Origin: Odiellus spinosus
Taxonomy: Eukaryota > Arthropoda > Arachnida > Opiliones > Phalangiidae
DNA: 64,000 nt
NCBI GenBank assembly: GCA_963920705.1
Contig: OY987227.1
Span: 8,721,602-8,785,601 of the forward strand
Direction of reading: 5' to 3'
Each line of letters opens with the position of its first letter. Positions within the stretch are counted from its first letter, which is position 1. Below, one piece after another: positions 10,937-23,618 of this stretch. A model generated the notes under the pieces. It did not search any database. It was not told the origin of the DNA and saw only the letters and a list, made by a program, of their open reading frames with translations. The position numbers were made by a program, and so were the translations under genes.

Positions 10937-10970
10937 ACCTCCCCCTGAACTAAAGTTCAGTCGGGGAGGT
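10937..10970. repeat. Strong short hairpin
   Basis: ACCTCCCC pairs with GGGGAGGT and CTGAAC pairs with GTTCAG around a TAAA loop, with a 2-nt TC bulge. It is followed by A6. It resembles a stem-loop terminator but lies in eukaryotic repeat DNA next to a family D copy. Confidence 0.7.
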
Positions 10971-10972
10971 AA

Positions 10973-11260
10973 AAAAGAACGCACGAGAGCAACCTAATCA
11001 CTGGTGCTAGAACGCGTGAGAATCAACTGTAAGCTCTACAATAACGAAATTACACGACCATTGTGATGACGTAGATTGCGGGAATTTTCATTTAAAAAAT
11101 GTCGAAAATAGAAATTATAAAATATGTAGTTTTACTGTCGCTGTAATTTTCCCCATGACATATGTATACATATTTTGAATTGTTTTTTAACGATATTTCC
11201 GAAATTTTTGGTCAATTTCAATTTAGAGTTCATGAAAAATTGATGAGAGCCTCACTTTCC
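10973..11260 (+). repeat. Family D copy, left end missing
   Basis: It aligns with 30639-30914: an AGAACGCACGAGAGC-like start, CGTGAGAATCAACTGTA, TGACGTAG, TTTTTAACGATATTTCCGA, then GAGTTCATGAAAAA and CCTCACTTT at the right edge. Confidence 0.65.
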
Positions 11261-13089
11261 AGAATTAACTATTGGCTTTACAAACACTCCTCCATTAAGA
11301 GGTTTACTTGACGCCAAATGGGTTTTCTATTGGCTGGCTAGATCACGTGTCTTGAAGGAGGTGTTTTCTATTGGCCGCAGTCTAGTCCTAAACTTTTTCT
11401 TCTTTTACTTAATTTTGGTCAGGTGTTTTACTTTTTTCTCCATTTGGCAGTTTGAATTCTCTCCATACGTCTAGCTTTTGAGCTTCAGACAAATTCACGC
11501 GTCTCAGATTTCAAAATTATGGATGGTGTAAAAAAATCAAAGCCCGAGCCCCGAAACTTTACAAAATTGACCTTAAGAGTCTAAGGCGCCAAAATGGAGA
11601 GCGAGCAGAAAAAAACTACATTAAATAGCGTAGAAACATTTGCTCAACAATAAAAAGCTTAGAAAATATCACGTATATATAAAGTATATATAGTAAATTT
11701 CTCTTTGAATTAGCAGCGCAACCAAACCTAGGTTATCCATTATTATACATTCCATGACATATTGGTCATAAAGGGAGCCTAGAATGGTACACATTACCAA
11801 TTCTGGGTGAAATTCGTAATATAAACCACGAGGTTATTTTCGACAAGACAGAGGACGATTCAAAATAGCCGCGGGATTTCTCACACGTAAACGCGATGGT
11901 TTTTAAAACGGCGGGGCGCGAATCTTCATCTATATAGTTCTAGACCCTCTAATTTAAATTATACGCCAAACGTTTAATTTTAGAAAAGTTGGTCTGAACC
12001 CTAGAGGGTTTTTTTCCAACATAAGCCATGACCTCAAAAATTAATAATAATATAAACTAAAATTTAAATTTAGTTCGCAAAATTTCCTGTTAAACTTTTA
12101 ACACCTTTATCAAACCGCTTCGCTAAGCCTAAAGCTTCCTAATCTAAAAACAAAACGTCTTATTAAAATGTAATTAAAGGAATTTTTTCTTAATGAGCCA
12201 TTATGCAACGCTAATATTCACATTGATCAATTACCCTAGTGGAAAAATTTGGAAGCTGAACTTCAGCTTTGATAATACATTTGGTTTCTAAGCAATATAT
12301 TTAGTTATATTTAAGACAAAAGTCAACTAACACGCAAGTTCAATTAAAAAAGTATATATCTCGTTCTAGTCAGGTAACAACGGACTATTTACATTCCTAC
12401 GAGATTTAACATTGTGTATTAATCCACCCCAGCTTTCTCTCTATAATAATTAAATCTAGCATAAAAAATGCATAAAGAAAATCGGTTATTATGAATAAAT
12501 TTTAAGTATACTTTTTAAGTCACGCGATTCAATGTTATAAAAGCATCCGAATTATCATTGTAAAACCAGTTTTATTATAATATTAGTATCTTTTAAGGTT
12601 CTTAACAAAATCTATATTTTGTAACGCAACGGACAAGATGTTGATGCCAAGTTAGAGATAGCGAGTCGAGCTTAAAACAGACCATGCAGAAATTTTAGAG
12701 GAGAATCCACGGTGTGTAATTAAATGGCCAAACATCCGTTCGTAAAAATTTTAGTTAAAAAAAAAGAAAAAAAACATAGGTAAGCTTACACGGAGATCAT
12801 TGGCTCGCTAGCAGAGTTTAGTGCACCGTATGACGTCACTCGCGTGACGTGATATTGGGTAATCCGAACAATTGACTAAATATTTGCTCACCCAAATCGT
12901 AGCGCGATAAAATTAATTAGATCCTGTAAAATATATACCCAATGTTTTTGGAATTAAAATTAAATTAAGCTTGGTTTATGATAGCTCGAGTATTCAAAAG
13001 TTTAAATAACATTTTACGTTAAATTTAATGGTTAAAATAAATATGATGACGTCATAGAGGAAAAGTAATTTATAATTGTACGTTATATC
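11261..13089. other. No gene recognised
   Basis: Mostly AT-rich unique-looking sequence. AAGGAGGTGTTTTCTATTGG at 11355 resembles the opposing CACTCCTCCATTAAG at 11284, so there may be a degraded inverted repeat at about 11270-11380. Nothing else is supportable. Confidence 0.3.
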
Positions 13090-13389
13090 ATTATGGTCGA
13101 GTGGTTTTTCCAACAGTTGATTCTCCCGCGTTCTGGCGCGTGATAAGGTGTGCTTTCGCGCGGTCTTTTTCGTAGAAGTACTTGATCAAGATCAAGTCAA
13201 CTACCCTTCGTATTAAAATTATAGTTAGGTTCTAGAAATAAACTACGTCATATATCGAAAAACAATTACCTATATATTTTTGTCATTTTGATTTTTAAGA
13301 TTCTAAAGAAGGCTTCAACCCAAAGGTATCTTAATTGTATGATAAAACTAAAAGTATTAGAAAAAAAAATGGTGACAACCTCACTTTAA
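13090..13389 (-). repeat. Family D copy, minus orientation, right end intact
   Basis: Ends at 13389 in GGTGACAACCTCACTTTAA, the family D terminus next to TTAA. Inside it carries the complements of the GAATCAACTG and GACCGCGTGAAA blocks. The ATGGCG-containing segment present in other copies is missing. Confidence 0.6.
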
Positions 13390-15800
13390 AATAATAAAAA
13401 CTTGTTTTGTTTAAAAAAATTAAAATCAATGTGTATTACGAAATCCCCAATGTTTTTACGCGCAAAAAAGAACATTAATTACAGTACAATTACAAAGCTA
13501 CCTACATGCCAAATGAACTACAAAAACAAAATTACTTATAATTAGTAATTAGAATGAAACACGACGGAAAAATGAATTATACTGACTGGGCACGATTAAG
13601 GGGTTAACCATGAACTCTTAAGAAAGGTTTACGCGTACTTTTAATGAATTTGAAATATTCCCTCAGTAAAACTAATTTACATAAAGTAGCCACGAGTCTT
13701 AAAATTACGTTTCGCGAGCGCTACCTAATTAGAGTAAATACAAATTAACATAGCCCGTGAAATAATGAACCGAAAAAAATTAAAATTTGATACGGTTTCA
13801 AGGTCGCAAAGATTTTTGCTCGCGTCAGCTTATGATGGAGTTAAGGAGTTTGTAGGATAGCGGATTAACGTATAATGTTAAATCTTAGAGATTAATAAAA
13901 AGTTTGGTTTTCAATGCCTAAAGGATTCATTAAGGTAAATTTTATTCACCTTGGAAATATATATGACTTAAAAAGATCAAGAGCAACAAGGGCGTATCTT
14001 CATGACGAAGATGCGTGGTTTTTAAACTTAAGTTAGGATTAAAATTAGAGATGATTATCTAAGCCTTCGGGGATAAAGATTAAAGGGATGTTGAATCGTT
14101 TTTCAATATGTGTCAAATTTAAGACTGTGTTTTGAAATAATTAAAAACCTAAAAATATTTCCTTTTTGATTCCTTAACTCTTTAAAGAAATGTTAGATTC
14201 ACACGCCCATCAAATATCATTTAATTAAAGAACGATTTTCTCAATTTTCCACTTTTTTTTTCTTTCTTTAAAATAATGATTGTGTCACGTCTGTGGGAAA
14301 AAAAAATAATTTCCCGTTTTTTTGCATTTCTTTTACGGCGAATCAAATTCCAAATTAACCACTTTTTGGGAGTATTTTTCTTTCAAGAGAGAGAAATAGA
14401 AAAAAAGCGTGAATCACGCGTAACCAATAGGTTTTCCATTGGCCCCAACACGCGTCTATCATTTAGCCAGAAAAATATTTTTCTTCCAGGGTTATCAGGT
14501 ACCGCCTATAGTTTATATACAGTGAAAATTTCTAAAAATAATTTGCTTCGCAAAACAAAGAAGTGTGGGAATAAAGTAAGAGGAAATACGAAATAAGTCG
14601 TGATGTTTTGTTAATCATGACGATTTCAACTAGGTGTTAATGGATACGAAGATGATCAGTTTCAAAAAAAGAGGCCCTTGCTCGCTGATCATAGGGCACA
14701 CCAAAACCCATAAGGTACGTATTTGTATTCAATAATTAAGTTGGCCCCTCCGCGTTAGCTAGGGAGAGAGTGTTAAAGAGCCGTACCGAATTCAATCGAC
14801 CTTTGAACACCCAGATATATTTCCCATCGTGAAAAAATTATTATTTTTAAAGGAAAAATGAAAGATGAAAATATTAAAAAAACATAATTCTCTATGTAAA
14901 AGATGTCGGTCAGTAACGCTAACAGAAATGGCGCTACCAGGGTAGGCTACTGTTTTCACTAACGCATTTAAACAACATTACACCAGACGAAAATCCCTTT
15001 GATCGACAAGGAAAACTAGTCCTGGTAACCTAACCTAATTGTCGATCAACTGGAATGGTTCGTCGATAATTTGGCTCTTGATCAAGTGGATCTGCTTCGG
15101 ATCACTTGGATCTAATCCTATATGCCAGTTTGTGTCAGTGCATTAATTATATTTCTAATTAGATTGAATTAGATTAGATTAAATCCCATCTGTAACGAAG
15201 TGAACGGGTCCTATGATATTTCATAGCTTAGCGTCCCTTTAAAACCGAATGAACTATAAAACCCGAAACTATAAATCTTGTTAAAATGACCTTTATATTT
15301 ATAAATCAAATTTATTTATTTTACGGCGTTGAGTTATTTCAGAATTATAGAAATACAAACCCCATATTGTACATGACCTAAATCTCTCGTTGTAATCGTT
15401 AGAAAGTGTGACACATAACCTAAAAAAATATTACTTTCTACCTCAATATATAATATTTATTATTAAACTTAAACAAGCGGACAAAGAAATGATTTAAAAA
15501 AAAAATAAGACGGATCATATAATGGTCTGGGATGCGACACCAAAATTTTCCTCAATATACCGATAATAATTAATGCTTTCAAATTGCCCCCGAGTCTCGT
15601 ATTTATCACAAATTAAATTTAATAGGTTCCCTTTCCACGTATTTCACACAAACGTTTTTCCTTCAAATTGTCACGCGCGCCAAGTTTATTAACCTATTGA
15701 CCTTTTAGAATCAATTATATAAATATCTATGCTTAATTTATGATTTTAAGAAAATGACGTTAAGCCTAACTCGGGCCTAATTAAGTTATATTTACGTAAT
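13390..15800. other. No supported gene
   Basis: The longest ATG ORF (14276-14596, 106 codons, lysine, arginine and phenylalanine rich) has no recognisable domain and is treated as chance. No tandem arrays are seen. Confidence 0.3.
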
Positions 15801-16260
15801 GTTTTCCACAACAGTGCAAAAGTTATTTTGAATATTTTTTAATTATATGTTGACCTTTCGTGACCTATACTTGTTCGTATAATGCAATTATGACCTCCAG
15901 CTTAATTGTCTAACACGTAGTTACGATAAAATATTTTAGATGATTACTTTAAAAAAATCCGATTTTAAACCTAATACAGTTCAAAGGTTATTTTGATTAC
16001 TTTTTAATTATACGTTGACCTTTCGTGACCTATACAAGTTCATATAATGAAATTAGGACCTCCAGATTAATTGTCTAACATGTATGAGTTAAGATAAAAT
16101 ATTTTGAATGATTACTTTTAAAACAAATCAGATTTTAAACCTAATTACTTAATGTTTTCCATGAGATTTCAAGGGTAATTATTTTAATATTTATTTGTAG
16201 ATCTTTTGTAACCAATTTAGTATGAAGTAAAGAAATTAGGACCTCCAGTTGAGTCTAGTA
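15801..16260 (+). repeat. Three diverged tandem units of ~165-183 bp
   Basis: The landmark GTTGACCTTTCGTGACCTAT recurs at about 15849 and 16014, and in a degraded form at about 16197. Each unit also has AATTAGGACCTCCAG- and AAAATATTTTGAATGATTAC-like blocks. Confidence 0.8.
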
Positions 16261-18249
16261 AGTTGGGCTTAATCGGTTTTCCATGTATAAATAAAAATAT
16301 TTTAATTTTAAAATAATAATAGAATGATATAAGCGTCTGCTTATATTCTAACAAAACGCGACATAGTTCTAAAATTCTATTGTAATCACTAAATTTAATT
16401 AAAATAATAATTCAAAAGTCGTTGTCCTTTAGAGAAAGCAACAGGTGGTTTTGTTTTTAAAATAACACCGGGTCTCTTTTCCTCGAAATTATTATTGAAA
16501 GCGTATTTACTCCGCTAAGCCTAAAACCACTATACTTTCGACCGGGAGATTGGAGTTTTTAATCAATTCTAACTGGTTACTAGGCCTCCTTTCCGATATA
16601 TATTTAGTTGCCTGTATAATGGGCTTTCAAATAATATATTTTCACCGATATCTTTTATCCGTGACTCACATCCTGATAACGTAAGGGTTAATTTCGCACG
16701 CGGCGTTATCGATATTAATCTATTTCACCTAACGCCTCTACACACAGATCTAAATTTGCAACGTATCCTGCGTATTGTAATGAGACTATAAGACTAGCTA
16801 CCTCGTGAATTGGCTAAAATTTGAGATATGGAATTCATATAAAACTTTCACGGTAAAAACTCCTAAAAATATAATAATAATAATTTTTTCGAGTTTTTGC
16901 CAGGACAATACATATATTATGTAAATATTAAAATTAATTAAATGAATTACCGGTATATATTAATTAATAATTATAATAAAAAATATGTTAAGAATAAAGA
17001 AGACAGTATCGTTAACAGCCACGTAACTATTATCATTTTTAATGATATCACGGGTAATAGCTAACATAATTAACGATCACCTTAAAAAATTGTTTAACAT
17101 AATTAAGATTATAATAAAATAATTCAGTTTAAAAATTTGAGTTTCTTTTCCCTTTAATTCTTTTCTGAGATAATTAACTTTTTGTTTTTGTTTTAGAAGG
17201 AGATACTGTAAGAGGCCCTATCTAAATTATAATTAAACACATTTTCTTATTACATCCCGAGGAAAGTCTAAATTTTACTTAAAATCCATTATTCGCGACA
17301 AAAAAACTGCCCCTAAGACATTCGAAAACGCAGGCATCCAAAACTTGAAAACTTATTTTTATAAAATTTCAAAGTTTCTTTAAATTTTTTTTCGTAAAAT
17401 CAGTGACACACATTTTATAAAATTTTGAAATAAATTTAAAATTAAAAAATTGAACTTTCCTCTCGTTTTTCTCTATTGAAAGTGTATTATTTACACGCCT
17501 CAATAGTTTAAAATTGTTTAAAAGTATAAAAAACTAGAGCTTAAAAGGGGTCTTTAAATATAAAGATACATTGTTAACAATTGTATAAAACTTCTCATTA
17601 AAAAAGTGACAAGATTGTAAGAGTAATCTCCACTGTTATTTTAGGTTTCCTTTGCACTTAAAGATAATTTGATACATAAAACTAAACTTATTTAACTTAA
17701 AACGCTTGTTATCTCTATTAAAACACAAAGTCTTGCTCATCAAGAATATAAATTAATGAAATTCAATCCTACGCGCTTTGAATTTAATTTAAAGCTGGGC
17801 GTTTGAAATAAATAAAAGGGGTGATGTAATCGTTGACTTCAGATTTTATCATATTCCTAAAGTCGCGTGTGTACTTTAGCGTTCCCGACCGAGAGACAGA
17901 CAGACGTATGTAGGGAATTATATATTTTAGTTATTTTAAAAATAAAATTGGACAATGTAGCCCTTTAAAATCAAAACGAAATTAAAATCGAACCAAATAA
18001 AACTGGTTTAAAATTAAGGTTGACCTTTCTATTGTTTTCAAGATCATTACAATAATCATTAAAACGTTTTTGGGTTAAATTTGACACAAAGCCGCGGAAA
18101 GTAATAATGACAATAGAAATTTTTCGAGTCGCAGCTTTATATACTGAGAACTTTAATATTACAGAGACAATTATTAAGGTTCAAGTTCAATTTTTCGTTA
18201 TAAACGAAAATTCGTTATAAATATATATTAGAACGTAGCAACCTTACAT
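16261..18249. other. AT-rich, no gene recognised
   Basis: Nothing organised beyond short AT-rich simple runs. Confidence 0.3.
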
Positions 18250-18519
18250 AAGCAAAGGTCACACTAGCATTTCTTAATCGATTTGAAAGTAATCAAACCG
18301 ATATTCAAATCGCCAGGAATCGTTTAAAGCGTCACACTTCACGCATTATCTTTATAAATCGATTTATCTATCGGTTGTTGAAACCGAATCGGTATGAAAC
18401 TGGTTCCCGAAGCAGTTTTGAGAAATCGAATCAAATCGATTCGAGAAAGGACGGTTTCCTGTTTACACGACTCTAGCGAAACATTTTAAATCGATTCCAA
18501 GGCCTAGTATGAACGCGGC
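18250..18519 (-). mobile_element. TA-type MITE family 1, copy B
   Basis: Runs from GGTCACACTAGCATTTCTTA to CTAGTATGAACGCGGC followed by TA. It shares all internal blocks with the copies at 19464, 27521 and 45623. The left terminus is eroded. It is non-coding. Confidence 0.8.
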
Positions 18520-18985
18520 TATAGAGTAAAAACTTCATTTTTTATACGTTAAATTTTAGGCTAATCAAGTTTGTGGAGAGTTATCAATTCGTTATATCCG
18601 TAATTTATTTACCTCAATTAACGATACCATAATTGTCTTTTAATTTTCAATTTCGAAATTAAAATTACCATTTAAGGGAAATTAGATTTTAATAATTACC
18701 GTACAAATGAAATGAAGCGTCCATTATCTTGTCAGAAAAGGACGCGCTGAATTAATTTCATCATTCATTTCCAGAAACCCTCGGGACTAGTTAGTATACG
18801 GGGTGTTAATATATATATAAATTACATCAACTTCAGAAAGCGAACATAATCTCGTATAAAACCAGATTTTTTAAACAGGAAAGTGGATTAAATTAAGGAT
18901 GTTACTAAATTATAGGAAATTGTCATTAAATTATGAGCGTCGATCAAGTACATGGCATGATCGTGCAGTCTTGATTTTACCATAA

Positions 18986-19033
18986 GTATTATCAGAGGCA
19001 TATAATAACCACCTTCGGGGGGAAGTATGAAAG
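18986..19033. repeat. Left arm of a 48-bp inverted repeat
   Basis: Nearly the exact reverse complement of 19353-19400, containing ATAATAACCACCTTCGGGGG. The two arms bracket a 320-bp non-coding core, giving a ~415-bp TIR element. Confidence 0.85.
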
Positions 19034-19352
19034 GTAGGCAAAATCGACGAACAACAAGTGGCCGGCGTAAATCGCGGCGGATCGACACACCGCTTTACTC
19101 CCAAAAAATAGTTACACCATTTTGAACCTCACTAAATTTTCCTTACGCACACTTCCGGAACTTGCGAGCTGAAGTCAACCTTCGACTCCATTTTAACAGA
19201 CAGCCTGACTCCTGAGACAGGAAGTTCTAAACACAAATCGGGCCGTCTTGTTTATACAAAGACCATTTACTAGGGTAGCGACATTGAGAAGTCCAGCGCG
19301 AGCTAGTGGCCTATAGTCAGCAGCGTGATTTTTAGCATTGGTAGTATAGGGG

Positions 19353-19400
19353 CTTTCATACTTCCCCCCGAAGGGGGTTATTATATACCTCTGGTATTAT
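19353..19400. repeat. Right arm of a 48-bp inverted repeat
   Basis: Starts CTTTCATACTTCCCCCCGAA and pairs with 18986-19033 with about three mismatches. Confidence 0.85.
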
Positions 19401-19463
19401 TATTTCCCTATAAGTTTAAGAGTCGTACAAAGGTAGAGAATGCGATCTTAAAACATATCTATT

Positions 19464-19723
19464 GCCGCGTTCATACTAAGCCTTGGAATCGATTTAAACC
19501 GTTTCAAAACGTTTCGCTGGAGTCGCGTGAACGGATACCGTCTTTTCTCTAATCGATTTGATTTCTCGAAACTGCTTCTGGAACCAGTTTCATTTCGAGT
19601 CGATTTCAGCAACCGATAGATGAAGCTACAAATCGATACATAGAGATAATGCGTGAGTACGTGACGCTTAAAACGATTCCTGGCGATTTCAAATTGATTA
19701 AGAAATGCTAGTGTGACCGTAGC
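19464..19723 (+). mobile_element. TA-type MITE family 1, copy C
   Basis: GCCGCGTTCATACTAAGCCT to GTGTGACCGTAGC followed by TA, with full-length internal blocks. The terminal repeats GCYRCGKTCAYAC are inverted. It faces copy B across the 48-bp inverted repeat. Confidence 0.85.
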
Positions 19724-20520
19724 TAAAGGTTTCTAAGCCATAGGAGGAGTTAAAGCTTTACACCTTGGTCCAAACTACAACTGATCACTAATACAATTAT
19801 TAAAATATCAGATTTAGAATTCATAAAGGGCGAAACCATACCTTCAGGATTTTCTCTGATTTTAAAAAAGGGATAGTGACGATAATCTTAGCTTTATACG
19901 CGTTGCATTCTCCGATTAATCAGTTTTTGAGTAATTACAAAAGGGAAATTATAACAATTGTCGGAAAAAAGGTATTCTCTACAAATTCTGAAGCAGTAAT
20001 TAACAGAGAACAGGTTTCACATACCGGTAATCTAGGGGTTCCACTTTTTCTCAATTTCTTTTTTTTTTTTTGGAAAAAGAAAAACCGATAGGATGCTGGC
20101 GATTTAGAACCAAAACTCAAACATTTAAGGGGCTTAAAAGGAATGAAGTGTAAGGCAGGGTGAATAAAAAGGGGTGGTGACGTCATTACGTGTTATTTCT
20201 TTATCCCCGTCTTTCACTTATATGCTTCTGTTAATGGACACATTATATAAGGATTTGGGTATCAATATCTGTTTGATCATTTTGATCATTTAATGGGTAA
20301 CCCAGGGCTTCACCGGATGACCACGTAGTGTAAAACGGGTTTTACAACAGGATTCGTTGAGTCATTTTACGTGGAAGCTTTCTAAAGAACCAACGGATGA
20401 GAGGAATCGAATTAAAACCAACATCACGTTTCGAGATTTTCTTGATATCGATAAAAAAATTAAGCCGTTATAATGAAAGAAGAACCCAAACGTTCCATAA
20501 GAATTTGGACAAGCTAATCA
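19724..20520. other. No supported gene
   Basis: Two overlapping opposite ORFs at about 19876-20186 share a poly-T/poly-A run and look accidental. Confidence 0.3.
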
Positions 20521-21010
20521 AACACTATTAATTTACAATGTCTAGAATGTTCTAGAAGGTTGCAGAAAAGCCTAGAGAGGAATAGAAAATTATGTTAATT
20601 GCTGGAAAGTTATAGAAAATTCTGGAAAATTAATTCTTTCCTGAAAATCTCTGGAAAATTCTAAAAAATTCGGAAAAATTCTAAAAAAATTTGGAAAAAT
20701 TCAAGAAAATTTGGAAAAATTCAAGAAAATTTGGAAAAATTCTAGAAAATTTGGAAAAATTCTAGAAAATTTGGAAAAATTCTAGAAAATTTGGAAAAAT
20801 TCTAGAAAATTTGGAAAAATTCTAGAAAATTTGGAAAAATTCTAGAAAATTTGGAAAAATTCTAGAAAATTTGGAAAAATTCTAGAAAATTTGGAAAAAT
20901 TCTAGAAAATTTGGAAAAATTCTAGAAAATTTGGAAAAATTCTAGAAAATTTGGAAAAATTCTAGAAAATTCTGAAAAATTCTAGAAAACTAACATGATT
21001 TTTCACGGGT
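20521..21010 (+). repeat. Dispersed repeat with internal 20-bp HSE-like array, copy 1
   Basis: The left border AACACTATTAATTTA and the right border TTTTTCACGGGTT are both shared with the inverted copy at 29820-30055. Inside, 20541-20567 reads as five pentamers GAA-TTC-GAA-TTG-GAA at exact 5-bp steps. From about 20655 to 20985 a 20-bp unit (TCTAGAAAATTTGGAAAAAT) is repeated about 17 times, with 11 successive identical units from 20741 to 20960. No ORF. A non-autonomous transposon is likely, but I could not define its class. Confidence 0.8.
20541..20567. promoter_or_regulatory. Heat-shock-element-like pentamer run
   Basis: GAA at 20545, TTC at 20550, GAA at 20555, TTG at 20560, GAA at 20565. 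This fits the alternating nGAAn/nTTCn rule of heat shock factor sites with one mismatch. Binding is inferred from sequence only. Confidence 0.55.
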
Positions 21011-22360
21011 TAATAAAAAATATTGCTTTGGACTAAAATTTATTTTAGCATTAGCTTGGAATTTTCTTTATGATTTGAAATTTGATTTATTCGATGTATA
21101 AATCATAACCTAACTTATTGTTCCTATTAATTATAAATACTAATTTCCACCAAATTTACATTCGGTTCAATACAAATAACTAGCTTTTTACCTTAAACCA
21201 ATTTCCATCTTATATATTACCACATGAAAATAAAATGTCATCATTTTCTATTAAAAATTTAAATCTGATATAAGGTCAAAAGAACAAAACATTTAAACAA
21301 GCGTCTGTAAAGCCGTGACCTTAAGGATCAGTCTTATAGCTTAAATCGCCGAAGGCCATCTTTAGACAATTGCATATTCCACGAAAAATATTCAACTACA
21401 AAAAAATATGAAAAACCCGTTTTTTGAGATATTTATAAAAACCAGTAACCGACTATAAAATCGAGACAATCCAACCCTAAGACCGCGATACGCGTTTAAA
21501 GCTACGTCTAAGCTAAATCATACTTTTCTTAAAAGTCCCTAAATCTAGAGTGTCGCGTACTTCAACTATACTTTCAAAAGAAAAATATTTAAAATACTCT
21601 ATTTGTAGCAGAAGTTTATTTTCGAGGTGAAGTTCCTAAAAAATATAACGCATCCAAACAAAATTCAACTCGGAACGTACAGAAAGTTTTATTTATAAAC
21701 GTATGGTAGTAAGTAGAGAAAAAAATGCTAATATCGGGAATGGCTCTCAAAAGAACGCCTCATTAAACAACAAGCTAACTTTTGGACAGACACGCCAGCC
21801 AGAACCAGTTAGATCTTGCATTTAATTCAAATTTAGGCTTATTTCGTTCAACCTCTACACGGGAAAGTAATCACTGAAGTATAGCTTCGTACCAATTGTA
21901 AAGTCGAAAGAAATTCTGACATACGATTGGATAAGGGAGAACAAAAGGCTGGTGACCCTCGTGAGACCCCCATTTCATTCGGATTTACGCTAATAGCCCC
22001 CGTATACGCATTTGTTTAAATATTACAAGGATACTTGGGTAATGGTAAAGGAGATAAATAGGGGTCATAATAGGTTCAATAACGCTACCCAATGACATTG
22101 ATCGCCTAATTTCGACAATTTCTACGAGTGCCTTTTCATGTCACTGTTTTATTTTACTCAATGAAATTACGCTTAAATATAGGTTTCATAACAAATTTAA
22201 TGGAAGGTGATTCGCAAATATATCAGGCTTAGAAAGCGTAAAGGGTTACTAAAACACTTCAAGTATTTTATTTTGACTGTTGCGCCTATATAAAGACCTA
22301 CCAAATGATACGAATTTATGAACTTCCAATTATATTTGGAAAATATCAGATTAAACTCAT
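21011..22360. other. No supported gene
   Basis: AT-rich sequence without a recognised exon or repeat. Confidence 0.3.
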
Positions 22361-22625
22361 TTAAAGGGAGGGTGAAAAGGAAAATTGATTTTTTGTTTGA
22401 TTGATTCTTCTTCTAAAAATACGTTTCAAGATTCAGGAAGTGTTTCCGAATTGTAATTGACACTCAATTAAAAGTAATACCTCTGACCAATCAAAAGACG
22501 CCCCCCCCCCCTTTGGTTTCATAAAATCCCAGCGACACGTGCCGCTGCACACTCTTTGAATCGGGCTAAATAACGTTCTTGATTCGAGCAAAGGCTTAAA
22601 ACCTGCACGTGCGATGATTTACCAA
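22361..22625 (+). mobile_element. TTAA MITE family 4, truncated copy
   Basis: Starts TTAAAGGGAGGGTGAAAAGG and follows the copy at 55911 through CTTCTAAAAAT, ATTCAGGAAGTGTTTC, GACCAATCAAAAGACG and GCGACACG. The second half is lost. A run of 11 C at 22501-22511 interrupts it where the other copy has a short unrelated segment. Confidence 0.75.
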
Positions 22626-22724
22626 ATGAAATTCTTCTATTTTATATTTAATTAGAAGGATACGGAATGGTAGTTTTTATTTCTAAATTTATTATATAAA
22701 ATTTTTGGTTAGTTGTCAAAAATG

Positions 22725-22752
22725 TTTTTTTTTTTTTTTTTTTTTTTTTTTT
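22725..22752. repeat. Poly(T) tract of 28
   Basis: An uninterrupted T28. It could be the tail of a minus-strand retrotransposed sequence, but nothing recognisable lies next to it. Confidence 0.9.
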
Positions 22753-23400
22753 CTAGTGTTTAGGGCGCGCCGCTAAAGTTTCGCTTGACAAAATTTGACT
22801 AAAAAAAAGCCTTGGAGAAGGGGCGATGGACCTTATTCTAATGTATTTTTAAAAGGTTTTTTTCTCCCAATAGTAGGTTTTGGAACTAAAAATTAATATA
22901 TTTAGGAAATTCTCGGGTTTCCTAGGTTTTTTGTTACGTTGACTAATCATCGAAGTATTTCTTTTCAAGGAATGAAATCCTACACTTAAGTTTGTTTCAA
23001 CTGGAGAAAGAATTTAAATTATTATCGTAAAACTGGTTTATCCAATGAGATTTAGATCCCAACAAAGGTTGTAACTAAGACAGACTACAAAGCAAAACCA
23101 TTGTTACGAAAAATCGAAGGTTTCTGTATTATTCATTTTTCCCCTCACATTTGCTCCTATTCATTGTTTTCAATTTCTTTAATATAGCAAAAAATATAGA
23201 CGTCAAGAACAACCTATCTTTGTTAAAATAAATATGTTATACAAAGGCTTAGAATCTTATTCCGTGTTCATTCAACGTTATTATTGAAAATAAAGGGAAA
23301 ATGAAAAGACTAACGTGGTATTTTAAATCGATTTATAGGAGCACTATCCAAAGTGTAAAATCTTACTAAAACTCACTAAGCTCACAAATTTAATCTAATT
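22753..23400. other. No supported gene
   Basis: Nothing organised seen. Confidence 0.3.
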
Positions 23401-23618
23401 TGGCCTTGGAATCGATTTGATTCGATTTCTTGAAACTACTACGGGAACCAGTTTCATACCGATTCGGTTTCAATTACAACCAATAGATGAAGCTACTATA
23501 AATCGATTTATGAAGATAACGCGTGAACACGTGACGCTTAAAACGATTCCTGTCGATTTGAATATCGGTTTGATTTTACCGTTTCAAATCGATGAAGAAA
23601 TGGTAGTGTGACCGTAGC
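23401..23618 (+). mobile_element. TA-type MITE family 1, copy D (internally deleted)
   Basis: Follows the family from CCTTGGAATCGATTT, then skips about 60 bp to the TGATTCGATTTCTTGAAACT region, then runs through to GTGTGACCGTAGC. The 64-codon ORF over it is a shadow of the repeat. Confidence 0.8.

Noticed and set aside
14276-14596. 106-codon ATG ORF, basic and phenylalanine-rich
   Set aside because: Low-complexity composition, no domain, no splice or poly(A) context; plausible by chance in AT-rich DNA.
22501-22511. Poly(C) run as a G-quadruplex site
   Set aside because: A single C11 tract without neighbouring G or C runs; it looks like slippage inside a MITE copy.
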